Shown here in pieces: positions 41,723 to 48,637 of a DNA stretch of 64,000 nt (its first letter is position 1; every line of letters starts with the position of its first letter). The stretch spans positions 310,001 through 374,000 of the forward strand of contig NZ_CALEJS010000015.1 of the NCBI RefSeq assembly GCF_937898475.1, read 5' to 3'. The notes below the pieces were generated by a model. That model searched no databases and was not told the DNA's origin. It saw nothing but the letters and a program-made list of their open reading frames with translations. The position numbers and the translations under genes were made by a program. The DNA is from an uncultured Chitinophaga sp. Lineage in GTDB: Bacteria > Bacteroidota > Bacteroidia > Chitinophagales > Chitinophagaceae.

Positions 41723-42398
41723 ACTCTATCAGTCCGTTCCTGAATGCATACACTACCAGTCCTACGGTGTTTTTGGCGCTGGTCTTCTCCAGCAGTTTCT
41801 GGCGGATGCCTTCAACGGTACGCGGACTGAGAAAGATCTTTTCGGAGATCTCCTGGGTAGTGAATTCGTTGCAGATGAGCTGGAGGACTTCCTTTTCGCG
41901 TTCGTTCAGCTGCAGTTCTGTATTGGCATTATTGTTCCTGAAAGTAGGTTTGAACTGCTGCCGGTTCTTGTGCAGTACTTTCTTAAGCAGGGCGAGGTTG
42001 ACATTCTCGCTGAAGTAGAATCCTTTTTCATGCGTGGTACAAATGGCTTCATAGATCTCTTCGGGTTCTGCGTTTTTGAGCAGGTAGGCGTTGGCGCCAT
42101 TTTCCACCAGGTGTACGATGAAGTTGTCGTCTTCGTACATGGTGAGGATGATGATCTTTATGTCAGGGAACCTTTCCTTTACCTGTACGGTGGCCTGGAT
42201 GCCGTCCATGTTAGGCATTTTAAGGTCCATGAGTATCACATCGGGTACTTGCTCTTCTTCCATGATCTTTAACAGATGCTCCCCGTCTTCTGCTTCAAAC
42301 ACTACGTTGATATTATCGTATGGAGTGAGCGTGTTGATAACGCCGCTTCGAAAGATCTTATGATCGTCAGCAATCGCCACTTTTATCTTGTCAGCCAT
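41721..42398 (-). CDS. LuxR/NarL-type response regulator
   Basis: A 225-residue two-component regulator. The receiver has the acidic pair DD at 11-12 and phospho-acceptor Asp58 (VILMDLKMPNMDG), and the C-terminal domain is a LuxR-type helix-turn-helix (LNEREKEVLQLICNEFTTQEISEKIFLSPRTVEGIRQKLLEK with the TVE recognition helix). Such proteins bind imperfect palindromes as dimers. The histidine kinase lies 150 bp upstream on the same strand, then the 7-TM protein and a GLPCPxxCP gene. Palindromic sites in the surrounding intergenic regions are candidate targets. Confidence 0.9.
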   Translation of the reverse strand: MADKIKVAIADDHKIFRSGVINTLTPYDNINVVFEAEDGEHLLKIMEEEQVPDVILMDLKMPNMDGIQATVQVKERFPDIKIIILTMYEDDNFIVHLVENGANAYLLKNAEPEEIYEAICTTHEKGFYFSENVNLALLKKVLHKNRQQFKPTFRNNNANTELQLNEREKEVLQLICNEFTTQEISEKIFLSPRTVEGIRQKLLEKTSAKNTVGLVVYAFRNGLIE

Positions 42399-42548
42399 AG
42401 GGAGATGAGTTGTGTAAACAGTTTAACTGGCCGTAAAGTTAAGTGATTTTTTTTCTTAACGTTTAACTGTCAACAATTTAATATCTAGCGTGCTTCGCTT
42501 GTCCGGTTGGCAGCAGTTAGTTTGCAGTTTGCAGTCTACTGTAAACCG

Positions 42549-43352
42549 CTATCCGATCACGGGCTGGTAGTTTTCCACCCTGATCTGGGCGATCGTACCT
42601 GTTGGAGCTCTCTTTGCAAAGGTGATACTTCCCCCGATAATATTCAGGCGGCTTTCAATATTTTTAAGACCGAGGCTACCGTTTTTTTTGCGCGACTGTT
42701 GCAGTGAGTCCAGGAGGCGGCCATTGCCGTTATCCTCCACGTCTACGCTTAGGAGGGTAGGGGTGCTGTGGTAGGTGATCAGGACTTCGGTGGCCTGGGC
42801 ATGTTTCAGGATATTGTTCATCAGCTCCTGTACCACGCGGTATACGTTCAGCGCCTTTTCCCGGTCTACCGGGCGGTTGTTGCCGGAGGTCTTGAAGGAG
42901 ATCGCCACCTGTTTGTTCTTGTTCATCAGGCTGCAGAAGGAATCCAGCGCGTGTGAAAGACCCAGGTTATCCAGGGCCTGGGGATGCAGGCTTTGGGATA
43001 TGAAGCGCAGGTGCTGGATGATGGTATCGGTAAAGTCTTTGGTTTCCTTAAGGCGTTCGGCTTCGCCGTTGCCGTTTTTAAGGTGTTGCGACAGCTGCCC
43101 GATGTTGAGTTTGAGTACAGACAGCTGGGCGCCTACTTCATCGTGCAGGTCTTCAGCAATGCGCTTGCGCTCCTGCTCCTGTCCCTGCAGCACGGCCACC
43201 AGGCGTTCGCGTTGCAGTTCGAGGTCTTTATCGCGGAGGGCAAGTTTGTGCTGGATGACTTGTTTTTGCTGAAATATTACCAGTATAACCACCAGGATAC
43301 CCAGCATGAGCATACCAATAGTGCCAATAACGACTATTTCAACGATATTCAT
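42549..43352 (-). CDS. Sensor histidine kinase (HisKA_3 / HPK7 type)
   Basis: A 267-residue kinase with one N-terminal membrane helix (VVIGTIGMLMLGILVVILVIF), a linking coiled coil and the HisKA_3 phospho-acceptor His70 in RKRIAEDLHDEVGAQ, then an HATPase domain (QELMNNILKHAQATE N-box, VEDNGNGR and NGSLGLKNIESR). It has almost no sensory domain of its own. Its start overlaps the end of the 7-TM gene by 4 bp, so the 7-TM protein is a likely sensory partner. The linked response regulator of NarL/LuxR type fits the usual pairing. Confidence 0.9.
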   Translation of the reverse strand: MNIVEIVVIGTIGMLMLGILVVILVIFQQKQVIQHKLALRDKDLELQRERLVAVLQGQEQERKRIAEDLHDEVGAQLSVLKLNIGQLSQHLKNGNGEAERLKETKDFTDTIIQHLRFISQSLHPQALDNLGLSHALDSFCSLMNKNKQVAISFKTSGNNRPVDREKALNVYRVVQELMNNILKHAQATEVLITYHSTPTLLSVDVEDNGNGRLLDSLQQSRKKNGSLGLKNIESRLNIIGGSITFAKRAPTGTIAQIRVENYQPVIG

Positions 43353-44011
43353 CCTCGCTGTTGTTTTACTTTCATAAGGCCAATATAAAAAAGAATTGCC
43401 TCAATAATTCCACTTATAAAAACGAGTGATGGAATAATGAGGTTAGTATTACCGACGGAATGGCGCAGAAAGAAGTTGTAAGTAAGTGCATGAAAGAAAG
43501 AACTGCATAGGTATATAAACAGCCCGGAATTAAACCAGAAATTGGGAAGGGTATTAATGAAAATTGACTCCCTGATCAGCTCTTCATCAAACAAAAGCTG
43601 GATAAAGAATATAACGCCGTAGCATAACAGCAGGAAAGTCCGGATTGTCATGAAGATGGAGTTAAAGCTAAATATGCCCTCCAGCTTTAAAAAATCTAAA
43701 AAGAAGATAACTATAGCGGGGAGCAGCAGGATCTTTATTATTTTTTGGGTGAACGTATTTTTGATCAGACAAGCGTAATAAACTGATAGCACAATAAACT
43801 GTACTAAATTCATAATAGAAGTAAACCACAGGTTATTGTTGAGTAGCCGGGCAATGATGGCAGATCCCACAGCGAAAAAAACACTTGAAATAAGGTAATA
43901 GTAGGCCCATCTTTCGGCTTTATTCAGCAATCTGCTACTTAAAGTAAAGGGGATCAAAATTAAACATTCGATCCCCGTCATTGCGTAAAAAAGAATTTCA
44001 AATATACTCAC
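43349..44011 (-). CDS. Seven-helix membrane protein, likely sensory partner of the kinase
   Basis: A 220-residue protein with seven hydrophobic segments (among them ILFYAMTGIECLILIPFTL, YYYLISSVFFAVGSAIIA, LVQFIVLSVYYACLI, LLLPAIVIFFLDFL, FLLLCYGVIFFIQLLF and IIPSLVFISGIIEAILFYIG). No periplasmic domain of size is present. The end of the gene overlaps the kinase start by 4 bp, and the gene starts 20 bp after the GLPCPxxCP gene stop. Membrane sensors of similar layout are encoded next to Bacteroidota kinases. The ligand is unknown. Confidence 0.7.
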   Translation of the reverse strand: MSIFEILFYAMTGIECLILIPFTLSSRLLNKAERWAYYYLISSVFFAVGSAIIARLLNNNLWFTSIMNLVQFIVLSVYYACLIKNTFTQKIIKILLLPAIVIFFLDFLKLEGIFSFNSIFMTIRTFLLLCYGVIFFIQLLFDEELIRESIFINTLPNFWFNSGLFIYLCSSFFHALTYNFFLRHSVGNTNLIIPSLVFISGIIEAILFYIGLMKVKQQRG

Positions 44012-44031
44012 TTAGTTCTCCATTTAAAAAC

Positions 44032-44454
44032 TCATGGGCAATAGCTAGGGCATGGTAAACCTCCATCCAGCGCGCCTCCATCATCAACCGGGTCACCTGT
44101 CGGAGCAGGATCAGGAGGCGCAAAGCTTAATCCGGCGATCTTCGGCCTGGGACGTTTATAAGGTACGTTCTTGCCCTCTTTGTTCACTGCATACAGTACC
44201 ATTTTCTTATCGTCTACACCGTCTCCGTTCAGGTCCATACCGTAGTAGATACGGATACCAACAATTTCTTCATGGCAGTTCAGCAGTTCCAGTATCTTTT
44301 CCTTTCCGAAGAAATAGGCTTGCGTATAATTCTCCCCACGTCCTTTCTGCTTTTCGTTATCCCCGTATTTGCCGATCATTCTGTCAGCATCTTTTAAGGA
44401 GATGAACTCCCCTGCATCGGAGGGGTAGTGGAGTTTTTTAGCATCTGTACTCAT
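44032..44454 (-). CDS. GLPCPxxCP-motif protein, single-domain form
   Basis: A 140-residue soluble protein without signal peptide or membrane helix. A domain of about 90 residues (EFISLKDADRMIGKYGDN ... LNCHEEIVGIRIYYGMDLNGDGVDDKKMVLY) is followed by a Pro-rich linker and the last nine residues GLPCPSYCP (132-140). The domain matches both halves of the protein at 44874 (position of the I-S-x-x-x-A-x-x-MI start, G-I-R-x-F/Y core and the terminal motif). The Cys pair could bind metal, form a disulfide or be modified. It is the first gene of the unit with the 7-TM protein and kinase. No family name is known to me. Confidence 0.7.
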   Translation of the reverse strand: MSTDAKKLHYPSDAGEFISLKDADRMIGKYGDNEKQKGRGENYTQAYFFGKEKILELLNCHEEIVGIRIYYGMDLNGDGVDDKKMVLYAVNKEGKNVPYKRPRPKIAGLSFAPPDPAPTGDPVDDGGALDGGLPCPSYCP

Positions 44455-44873
44455 GTGACAACAGTTTTAGTTAATTAGGATGTTAGATAAATAGCCAGTG
44501 GCGGTAAAGTTATTACAAAATCTCACTTTTTAAAGATTACATACATATGGCACATATGTGTTAAGTGTAACGTGTTTTTCCTGCAAACCCGCTACGATAT
44601 TGTGTTTGCTGCCTGTTATCCAGTCCAACCCTCCGTTCAGTTTCAGTACTTTCCCGGAAAAATGCGTAGTTCTACGCATGACCCTTATCCATAGGGCAGT
44701 AGCGGGGAGTGAAGGGGGTAATAAATAAAAAATATTTGTTTTTTGTTGCATTCTTAAATTATAGTTGCTATTTTGTTCGTATCAGTATCATAGTAATTGA
44801 TAACCGGTCTCCTGTTATGTGGTTTTAACATTGAGTCAACTTTTATTATTGTTTAACCTTTAAATGGTATCTC
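44455..44873. other. Divergent regulatory gap with two palindromes
   Basis: This 419-bp gap separates the divergent GLPCPxxCP genes. It contains a 17-bp palindrome ACATATG-GCA-CATATGT (44543-44559) and the GCGTAG site at 44662-44679. A 73-residue open frame (44530-44751, minus) overlaps both sites and is not a gene. A TATTTTG-like box near 44773 may serve the plus-strand gene. Confidence 0.6.
44662..44679. promoter_or_regulatory. Palindromic site 2 (ATGCGTAG-TT-CTACGCAT)
   Basis: A perfect 8-bp inverted repeat with a TT centre, the reverse-strand equivalent of site 3. It is preceded by TTCCCGGAAAA, which recurs as TTTCCCGCAAAG before site 3. It lies 208 bp from the start of the minus-strand gene and 195 bp from that of the plus-strand gene, between divergent promoters. 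Confidence 0.6.
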
Positions 44874-45611
44874 ATGATTACCCAGGAAAAGAAAGCCACA
44901 TTATTAAAGGACATCAGGAAGATCGGTTCCTTCATCTCTTCCAAACAAGCCCAGGAAATGATCGCTGCCTACCAGCAGCAGGAACCGGAAGGTACACGGT
45001 CTGTAGTGTATGGCCGCCATGTGTTCGAAGCATTGCTGCAGATACCCGGCTGTGAAGGTATCCGCGCATTCAACGCCATTAATGCAGAAGGTATCCACAC
45101 CTTCGTGCTCATTGGCGCCAATGCAAAAGGCAAACACATTTACGAGGCTATTTTTGACACTGGCCTGCCTTGCCCTGCCAGCTGTCCCTTCGGCAGCGCC
45201 GACCTGGAAGGTTATTTATGGAAAAAAGCCAATGAGGCTCCGCTGGATCTGACTACCATTGGCGCTTCTATTTCCCGTGCCGCTGCACATGAAATGATCG
45301 CTACCTGGCAGAACGAAGAGCCGGAAGCTTTCCGCTCCTGGTTATATGGCCGTGAGCTGTTCGATGCTTTGCTGGCTGTTCCCGGATGCGCCGGTATCCG
45401 TATCTTCAACGGTATCAATGACCAGGGCGCACACTCACTGGTATTTACAGCGGTAGATGCGGTAGGTGGCAATATCCTTGAGTATAAGGTTAATACTGCC
45501 AATGGCGTAGAGACTGTAAAAGCGCCGCTGGCGGATAGTGGTCTGCCTTGCCCGGCTAGTTGTCCGGACAGCATAGACCTGAAGATCTACATGTCTAAAG
45601 ACCGTCACTAA
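44874..45611 (+). CDS. GLPCPxxCP-motif protein, tandem two-domain form
   Basis: A 245-residue soluble protein made of two homologous halves. Half 1: FISSKQAQEMIAAYQQQEPE (20-39), VVYGRHVFEALLQIPGCEGI (44-63) and GLPCPASCP (97-105). Half 2: SISRAAAHEMIATWQNEEPE (132-151), WLYGRELFDALLAVPGCAGI (156-175) and GLPCPASCP (223-231). Each half also has a conserved extra Cys (60 and 172) before GIR. No signal peptide or membrane helix. The divergent single-domain homologue lies across the gap. A terminator follows. I know no function. Metal binding or peptide modification of the CPxxCP segment is speculation. Confidence 0.75.
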   Translation: MITQEKKATLLKDIRKIGSFISSKQAQEMIAAYQQQEPEGTRSVVYGRHVFEALLQIPGCEGIRAFNAINAEGIHTFVLIGANAKGKHIYEAIFDTGLPCPASCPFGSADLEGYLWKKANEAPLDLTTIGASISRAAAHEMIATWQNEEPEAFRSWLYGRELFDALLAVPGCAGIRIFNGINDQGAHSLVFTAVDAVGGNILEYKVNTANGVETVKAPLADSGLPCPASCPDSIDLKIYMSKDRH

Positions 45612-45636
45612 GACTATACGTTAAGCTATTCATTTT

Positions 45637-45667
45637 AAAGGGGTTGCCGGCAGGCAATCCCTTTTTT
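45637..45667 (+). terminator. Intrinsic terminator after the tandem GLPCPxxCP gene
   Basis: AAAGGGGTTGCC and GGCAATCCCTTT pair with one G-U and a GGCA loop, followed by TTTTTTA. Confidence 0.75.
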
Positions 45668-45696
45668 ATTGCCTGGTACCGTATTTCCCGCAAAGA

Positions 45697-45714
45697 ATGC
45701 GTAGAACTACGCAT
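45697..45714. promoter_or_regulatory. Palindromic site 3 (ATGCGTAG-AA-CTACGCAT)
   Basis: A perfect 8-bp inverted repeat with an AA centre, 262 bp upstream of the ATG at 45976 and beyond the terminator of the preceding gene, so it can only serve the next gene. The TTTCCCGCAAAG before it matches the flank of site 2. Confidence 0.6.
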
Positions 45715-45975
45715 TTTCTATTTTATGCGTGTTTAACGCTTGACTGCTCCTGCATTATTCCCAACCTTTGTAACATCAACCTGAGTACGAAAGATTCACG
45801 TTATTACTTTGGAGAGGGCAATACTTGGGTTAATAGTTGAATTGGGCCTTTCTACCCATGTTTGTTTCTTCCGGTATGCAGAGAAAGAGAGAAAAGGAAA
45901 AATCGGTTATTCAGGAGAGAGGATAGCCGGTCCAGGGTTTACTCGTTAACCCCTTTTTTTTAAAACTGTCAGACT

Positions 45976-46866
45976 ATGAGTTACCTGTTAATTGGAAACA
46001 TCTCTGCGCTAATCTGTGATGAAAGTATTGAGCCGATGGCTAAAGGGCGCTTGCGCATCTACCTGCCGGAAGGCCATTACCCCTCAGCGATGACAGGTAA
46101 TGGTAATTTCAACCACCTAAAACAGCTTTCTCCCGCGGAAGTGGAGCGGAAAGCAGACCGTTTGTTAGCCGAAGCAGTGCTGGATGAAAGGGGCGATTTC
46201 CGCCTCAGCTGGGAAGAGATCCATTTATTTACAGAACCCCTGGAGCTGGATCTTTGCCTGGAACAGATGCCGGGGCGCGCTTCCGGCAAGCGAAGCGTGA
46301 CCCAGTATCACCTGAGCAGGCTGGTGCCCCACTGGAAACGGACAAAAGACAAGTACCTGGCGGCATTTGCCTATGTGATACCGTCCGAACACTGGAGCCA
46401 GATCAGGGGCAGCTACGGCACCTGGGTGATCAGCGGTACGGTAAAGCATCATGGCTGCATGAATGCCCAGCCGCAATTGAAAGTAGAAGTTTATAATGCC
46501 CTGAACAGGCGCTTACTGGGCGCCGCACAGACCAATAGCCTTGGCCGTTATAAAGTGCAGTTCGGCATCCAGGATATGTCAGCCGGCTTTTTACCGCCGG
46601 TCCGCCAGGGTCAGTACCACAAAGGACCGGATGTATACTTCAAGGTATACCGTAAGAACCAGCTGCTTTGGGAAGAGGACATACAATCGGCACAACGTCC
46701 TGAGCGAAGGGCCATCGCTCCCTGTACCTTACTGAATATCATCATTCAACCTTCCGCCATGAAGAAGGCCGGCAGCCACCTGGCTCAATGGATCGGCAAC
46801 TGGCCGGTGATATCAGGGAAAAGGAAAAAGTTCCAGGACGATTTTCTGTCATTAGCGCCATTCTAG
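45976..46866 (+). CDS. Protein with two transthyretin/prealbumin-like domains
   Basis: A 296-residue protein without signal peptide. Domain 1 starts LLIGNISALICDESIEPMAK (a beta-rich carboxypeptidase-regulatory-like pattern ending at DERGDFRLSW, where related proteins have DxxGxF). HLSRLVPHWKRTKDKYLAAFAYVIP is a distinctive middle stretch. Domain 2 runs from WVISGTVKHHGCMNAQPQLKV through NSLGRYKVQFGI to GPDVYFKVYRKNQLLWEE. I recall similar segments in large Bacteroidota proteins and Tc-toxin-associated proteins, but the function is unknown. Site 3 upstream groups it with the GLPCPxxCP genes. A terminator follows. Confidence 0.6.
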   Translation: MSYLLIGNISALICDESIEPMAKGRLRIYLPEGHYPSAMTGNGNFNHLKQLSPAEVERKADRLLAEAVLDERGDFRLSWEEIHLFTEPLELDLCLEQMPGRASGKRSVTQYHLSRLVPHWKRTKDKYLAAFAYVIPSEHWSQIRGSYGTWVISGTVKHHGCMNAQPQLKVEVYNALNRRLLGAAQTNSLGRYKVQFGIQDMSAGFLPPVRQGQYHKGPDVYFKVYRKNQLLWEEDIQSAQRPERRAIAPCTLLNIIIQPSAMKKAGSHLAQWIGNWPVISGKRKKFQDDFLSLAPF

Positions 46867-46913
46867 AGTTTTAGTTAGGAGTCATCTTGTTTGAGAGCCC
46901 CAATGTTCATATG

Positions 46914-46953
46914 AACAGCTACCTTTCAGCCAGTTTAAGGTAGCTGTTTTTTT
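46914..46953 (+). terminator. Intrinsic terminator
   Basis: AACAGCTACCTT (46914-46925) and AAGGTAGCTGTT (46937-46948) form a perfect 12-bp stem, followed by TTTTTTTA. It ends the transthyretin-like gene. Confidence 0.88.
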
Positions 46954-47016
46954 ATTCCTGTTATCTTACCCGGAAGTGCCGTAAGTTTTCATCGCAGTGC
47001 TGTAATCTGTCAGCTC

Positions 47017-47257
47017 CGTTCTGTTAGCTGACAACGCTGTTCTGTCAGGTGGCGGCTCCGTTCTGTAATCTTACATCGATGTGCTTCGATCTGTCAGGCC
47101 CGTTCTGTTATCTGCAACGCCGTTCTGTTATCTTACATCAATGTTCTTCGATCTGTCAGCTCCGTTCTGTTAGCTGACAACGCCGTTCTGTCAGGTGGCG
47201 GCCCCGTTCTGTTATCTTACATCGATGTGCTTCGATCTGTCAGGCTCGTTTGGTCAT
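47017..47257. repeat. 21-bp tandem repeat array with higher-order structure
   Basis: The core CGTTCTGT (one T variant) occurs at 47017, 47038, 47059, 47101, 47121, 47163, 47184, 47205 and, degenerate, 47247, with spacings of 21 (20 once) or 42. The missing positions are filled by a related TGTGCTTCGATCTGTC unit. Unit types recur in the same order, and the segment 47011-47099 is nearly repeated at 47157-47245. This is a variable-number type array of about twelve units, between the accessory block and xerD. Confidence 0.85.
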
Positions 47258-47280
47258 CTTCCAAAGGATTTCTTAGTGTG

Positions 47281-48177
47281 TCAGAACCTGGGATGGAACC
47301 TTTGCAGGGTATCCCGCAGAAATTCGCGGTCAAGATGGGTATAGATCTCGGTGGTGGTAATGCTTTCGTGGCCCAGCATTTCCTGTACGGCGCGGAGGTC
47401 GGCGCCGCCTTCTACGAGGTGGGTCGCAAAGGAATGGCGGAAGGTATGCGGCGATACCTGTTTGGTAATACCTGCGGCTGCGGTCAGTTCTTTGATCACC
47501 AGGAAGATCATCACCCGGCTCAGGGCGCTGCCCCTGCGGTTAAGGAAGAGGGTATCTTCAAAGCCCTTCTTTACGGGCACGTGTACACGGATCTCTTCCA
47601 GGTAGATGTTGATATATTTTATGGCATCCCTGCCGATGGGCACCAATCTTTCTTTATCGCCTTTGCCGATCACCCGTATAAAGCCGGCGTCAAAATGAAG
47701 GCGGGAGATATTCAGGTTCACTACTTCGCTTACCCGGAGTCCGCAGCTGTACATGGTTTCCAGTATGGCCCGGTTGCGCTGCCCTTCGGGCGTGCCGGCC
47801 TTGATCTGGGCAATAATGCTTTCTATTTCTTCAAAACTGAGTACATCAGGCAGTTTACGGCGGATTTTGGGCGCTTCCAGCAACTGGGTAGGATCATGCT
47901 TCAGCAGGTCTTCCATCATCAGGTAACGGTAAAAGGCCTTGATGCCCGAGATGATACGGGCCTGCGAGGTAGCCGTCATGCCCAGTTGCGCAATCCACTG
48001 CGCACAGTTTTGCAGGTCGTCCAGCGTTACCTGTTCGGGCGGTATTTTACGGTCATGCGCCAGGAGATACTGTTCCAGCTTCTCAACGTCCCGTATATAG
48101 GCCATTACAGAATTGGCAGACAGCGAACGTTCCAGCTGCAGGTAAGCGGTGAAGCCTTTCAGGTATACTTTCCACAT
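47281..48177 (-). CDS. xerD: Tyrosine recombinase XerD
   Basis: A 298-residue site-specific recombinase that, with a XerC partner, resolves chromosome dimers at dif. The N-terminal SAM-like domain (KGFTAYLQLERSLSANSVMAYIRDVEKL) precedes the catalytic domain with Arg in YSCGLRVSEV, Lys in GKGDKERLVPIG, HTFRHSFATH (His-x-x-Arg), GHESITTTEIYTH (His and nucleophilic Tyr). I chose ATG 48177. The longer frame enters the repeat element. No dif site was identified in the window and the neighbours are unrelated, so it is probably the housekeeping enzyme and not an integrase. Confidence 0.88.
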   Translation of the reverse strand: MWKVYLKGFTAYLQLERSLSANSVMAYIRDVEKLEQYLLAHDRKIPPEQVTLDDLQNCAQWIAQLGMTATSQARIISGIKAFYRYLMMEDLLKHDPTQLLEAPKIRRKLPDVLSFEEIESIIAQIKAGTPEGQRNRAILETMYSCGLRVSEVVNLNISRLHFDAGFIRVIGKGDKERLVPIGRDAIKYINIYLEEIRVHVPVKKGFEDTLFLNRRGSALSRVMIFLVIKELTAAAGITKQVSPHTFRHSFATHLVEGGADLRAVQEMLGHESITTTEIYTHLDREFLRDTLQRFHPRF

Positions 48178-48637
48178 CTTGTAAAATTCCAAATACCAAA
48201 TACCAAATCCCAAATCCCAAATCTCAAATTACGGATGGCAAAATCCACATTCCGGCGTCAAAATCCAAATACTAAATACTAAAATCCCAAATACCAAATT
48301 CCAATATAGATAACGCCAACTTATAAGTTATGACAGATAATAATTATGACATCGATTGGAATTTGGAATTTGGTATTTGGGATTTTGGATTTGGAATTTC
48401 CCCTGGGATTTGAATTTTCCCGGTGATTGAAGAATATTTACAATTTAATAGGAATGATTAGAAAGAATTGAATAAAAACAGTTCTTCTTTTACTAATTTT
48501 ATGGCCGCCCAGTGGTTTTAACGACTTTTTTTAAAGTTTGGAATTTGGGCATTGGAATTGGGGATTTGACCTTCTATTTCCCTTATTTTCGCAGAAGCAT
48601 ACAATTTTAACACAAACGCATACTTATTTAACATACC
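48178..48637. repeat. GGAATTT-family inverted element (copy m) in the divergent xerD-pyc gap
   Basis: The left arms (48184-48235 and 48261-48304) carry CCAAATA/CCAAATC runs and the right arm (48356-48418) TTTGGAATTTGGTATTTGGGATTTTGG. The loop contains a TAACTTATAAGTTATGACAG hairpin. A second short right-arm piece lies at 48536-48567. The remaining 48420-48535 is AT-rich and has no gene. A TATTTTCG box near 48583 may be the pyc promoter. Confidence 0.7.

Larger units (their letters stand above)
45612..45975. other. Gap with terminator and palindromic site
   Basis: This 364-bp gap between the tandem GLPCPxxCP gene and the transthyretin-like gene holds a terminator at the start (45637-45667), the GCGTAG site at 45697-45714 and no other clear feature. 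A run of T precedes the next start. Confidence 0.6.
46867..47280. other. Gap with terminator and 21-bp tandem array
   Basis: This 414-bp gap holds the terminator of the preceding gene at its left (46914-46953) and a 21-bp tandem repeat array at 47017-47257, listed separately. No gene is seen. Confidence 0.75.

Noticed and set aside
44530..44751. 73-codon minus-strand frame in the divergent gap
   Set aside because: It covers both palindromes, has no recognisable features, and the gap is better explained as regulatory.
47017..47257. Possible CRISPR array
   Set aside because: The spacers are themselves repeated and only 12-13 bp long. It is a tandem repeat.
47281..48177. Tyrosine recombinase as the integrase of a mobile island bearing the accessory block
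   Set aside because: It matches housekeeping XerD in length and motifs. No attachment repeats or tRNA border were seen.
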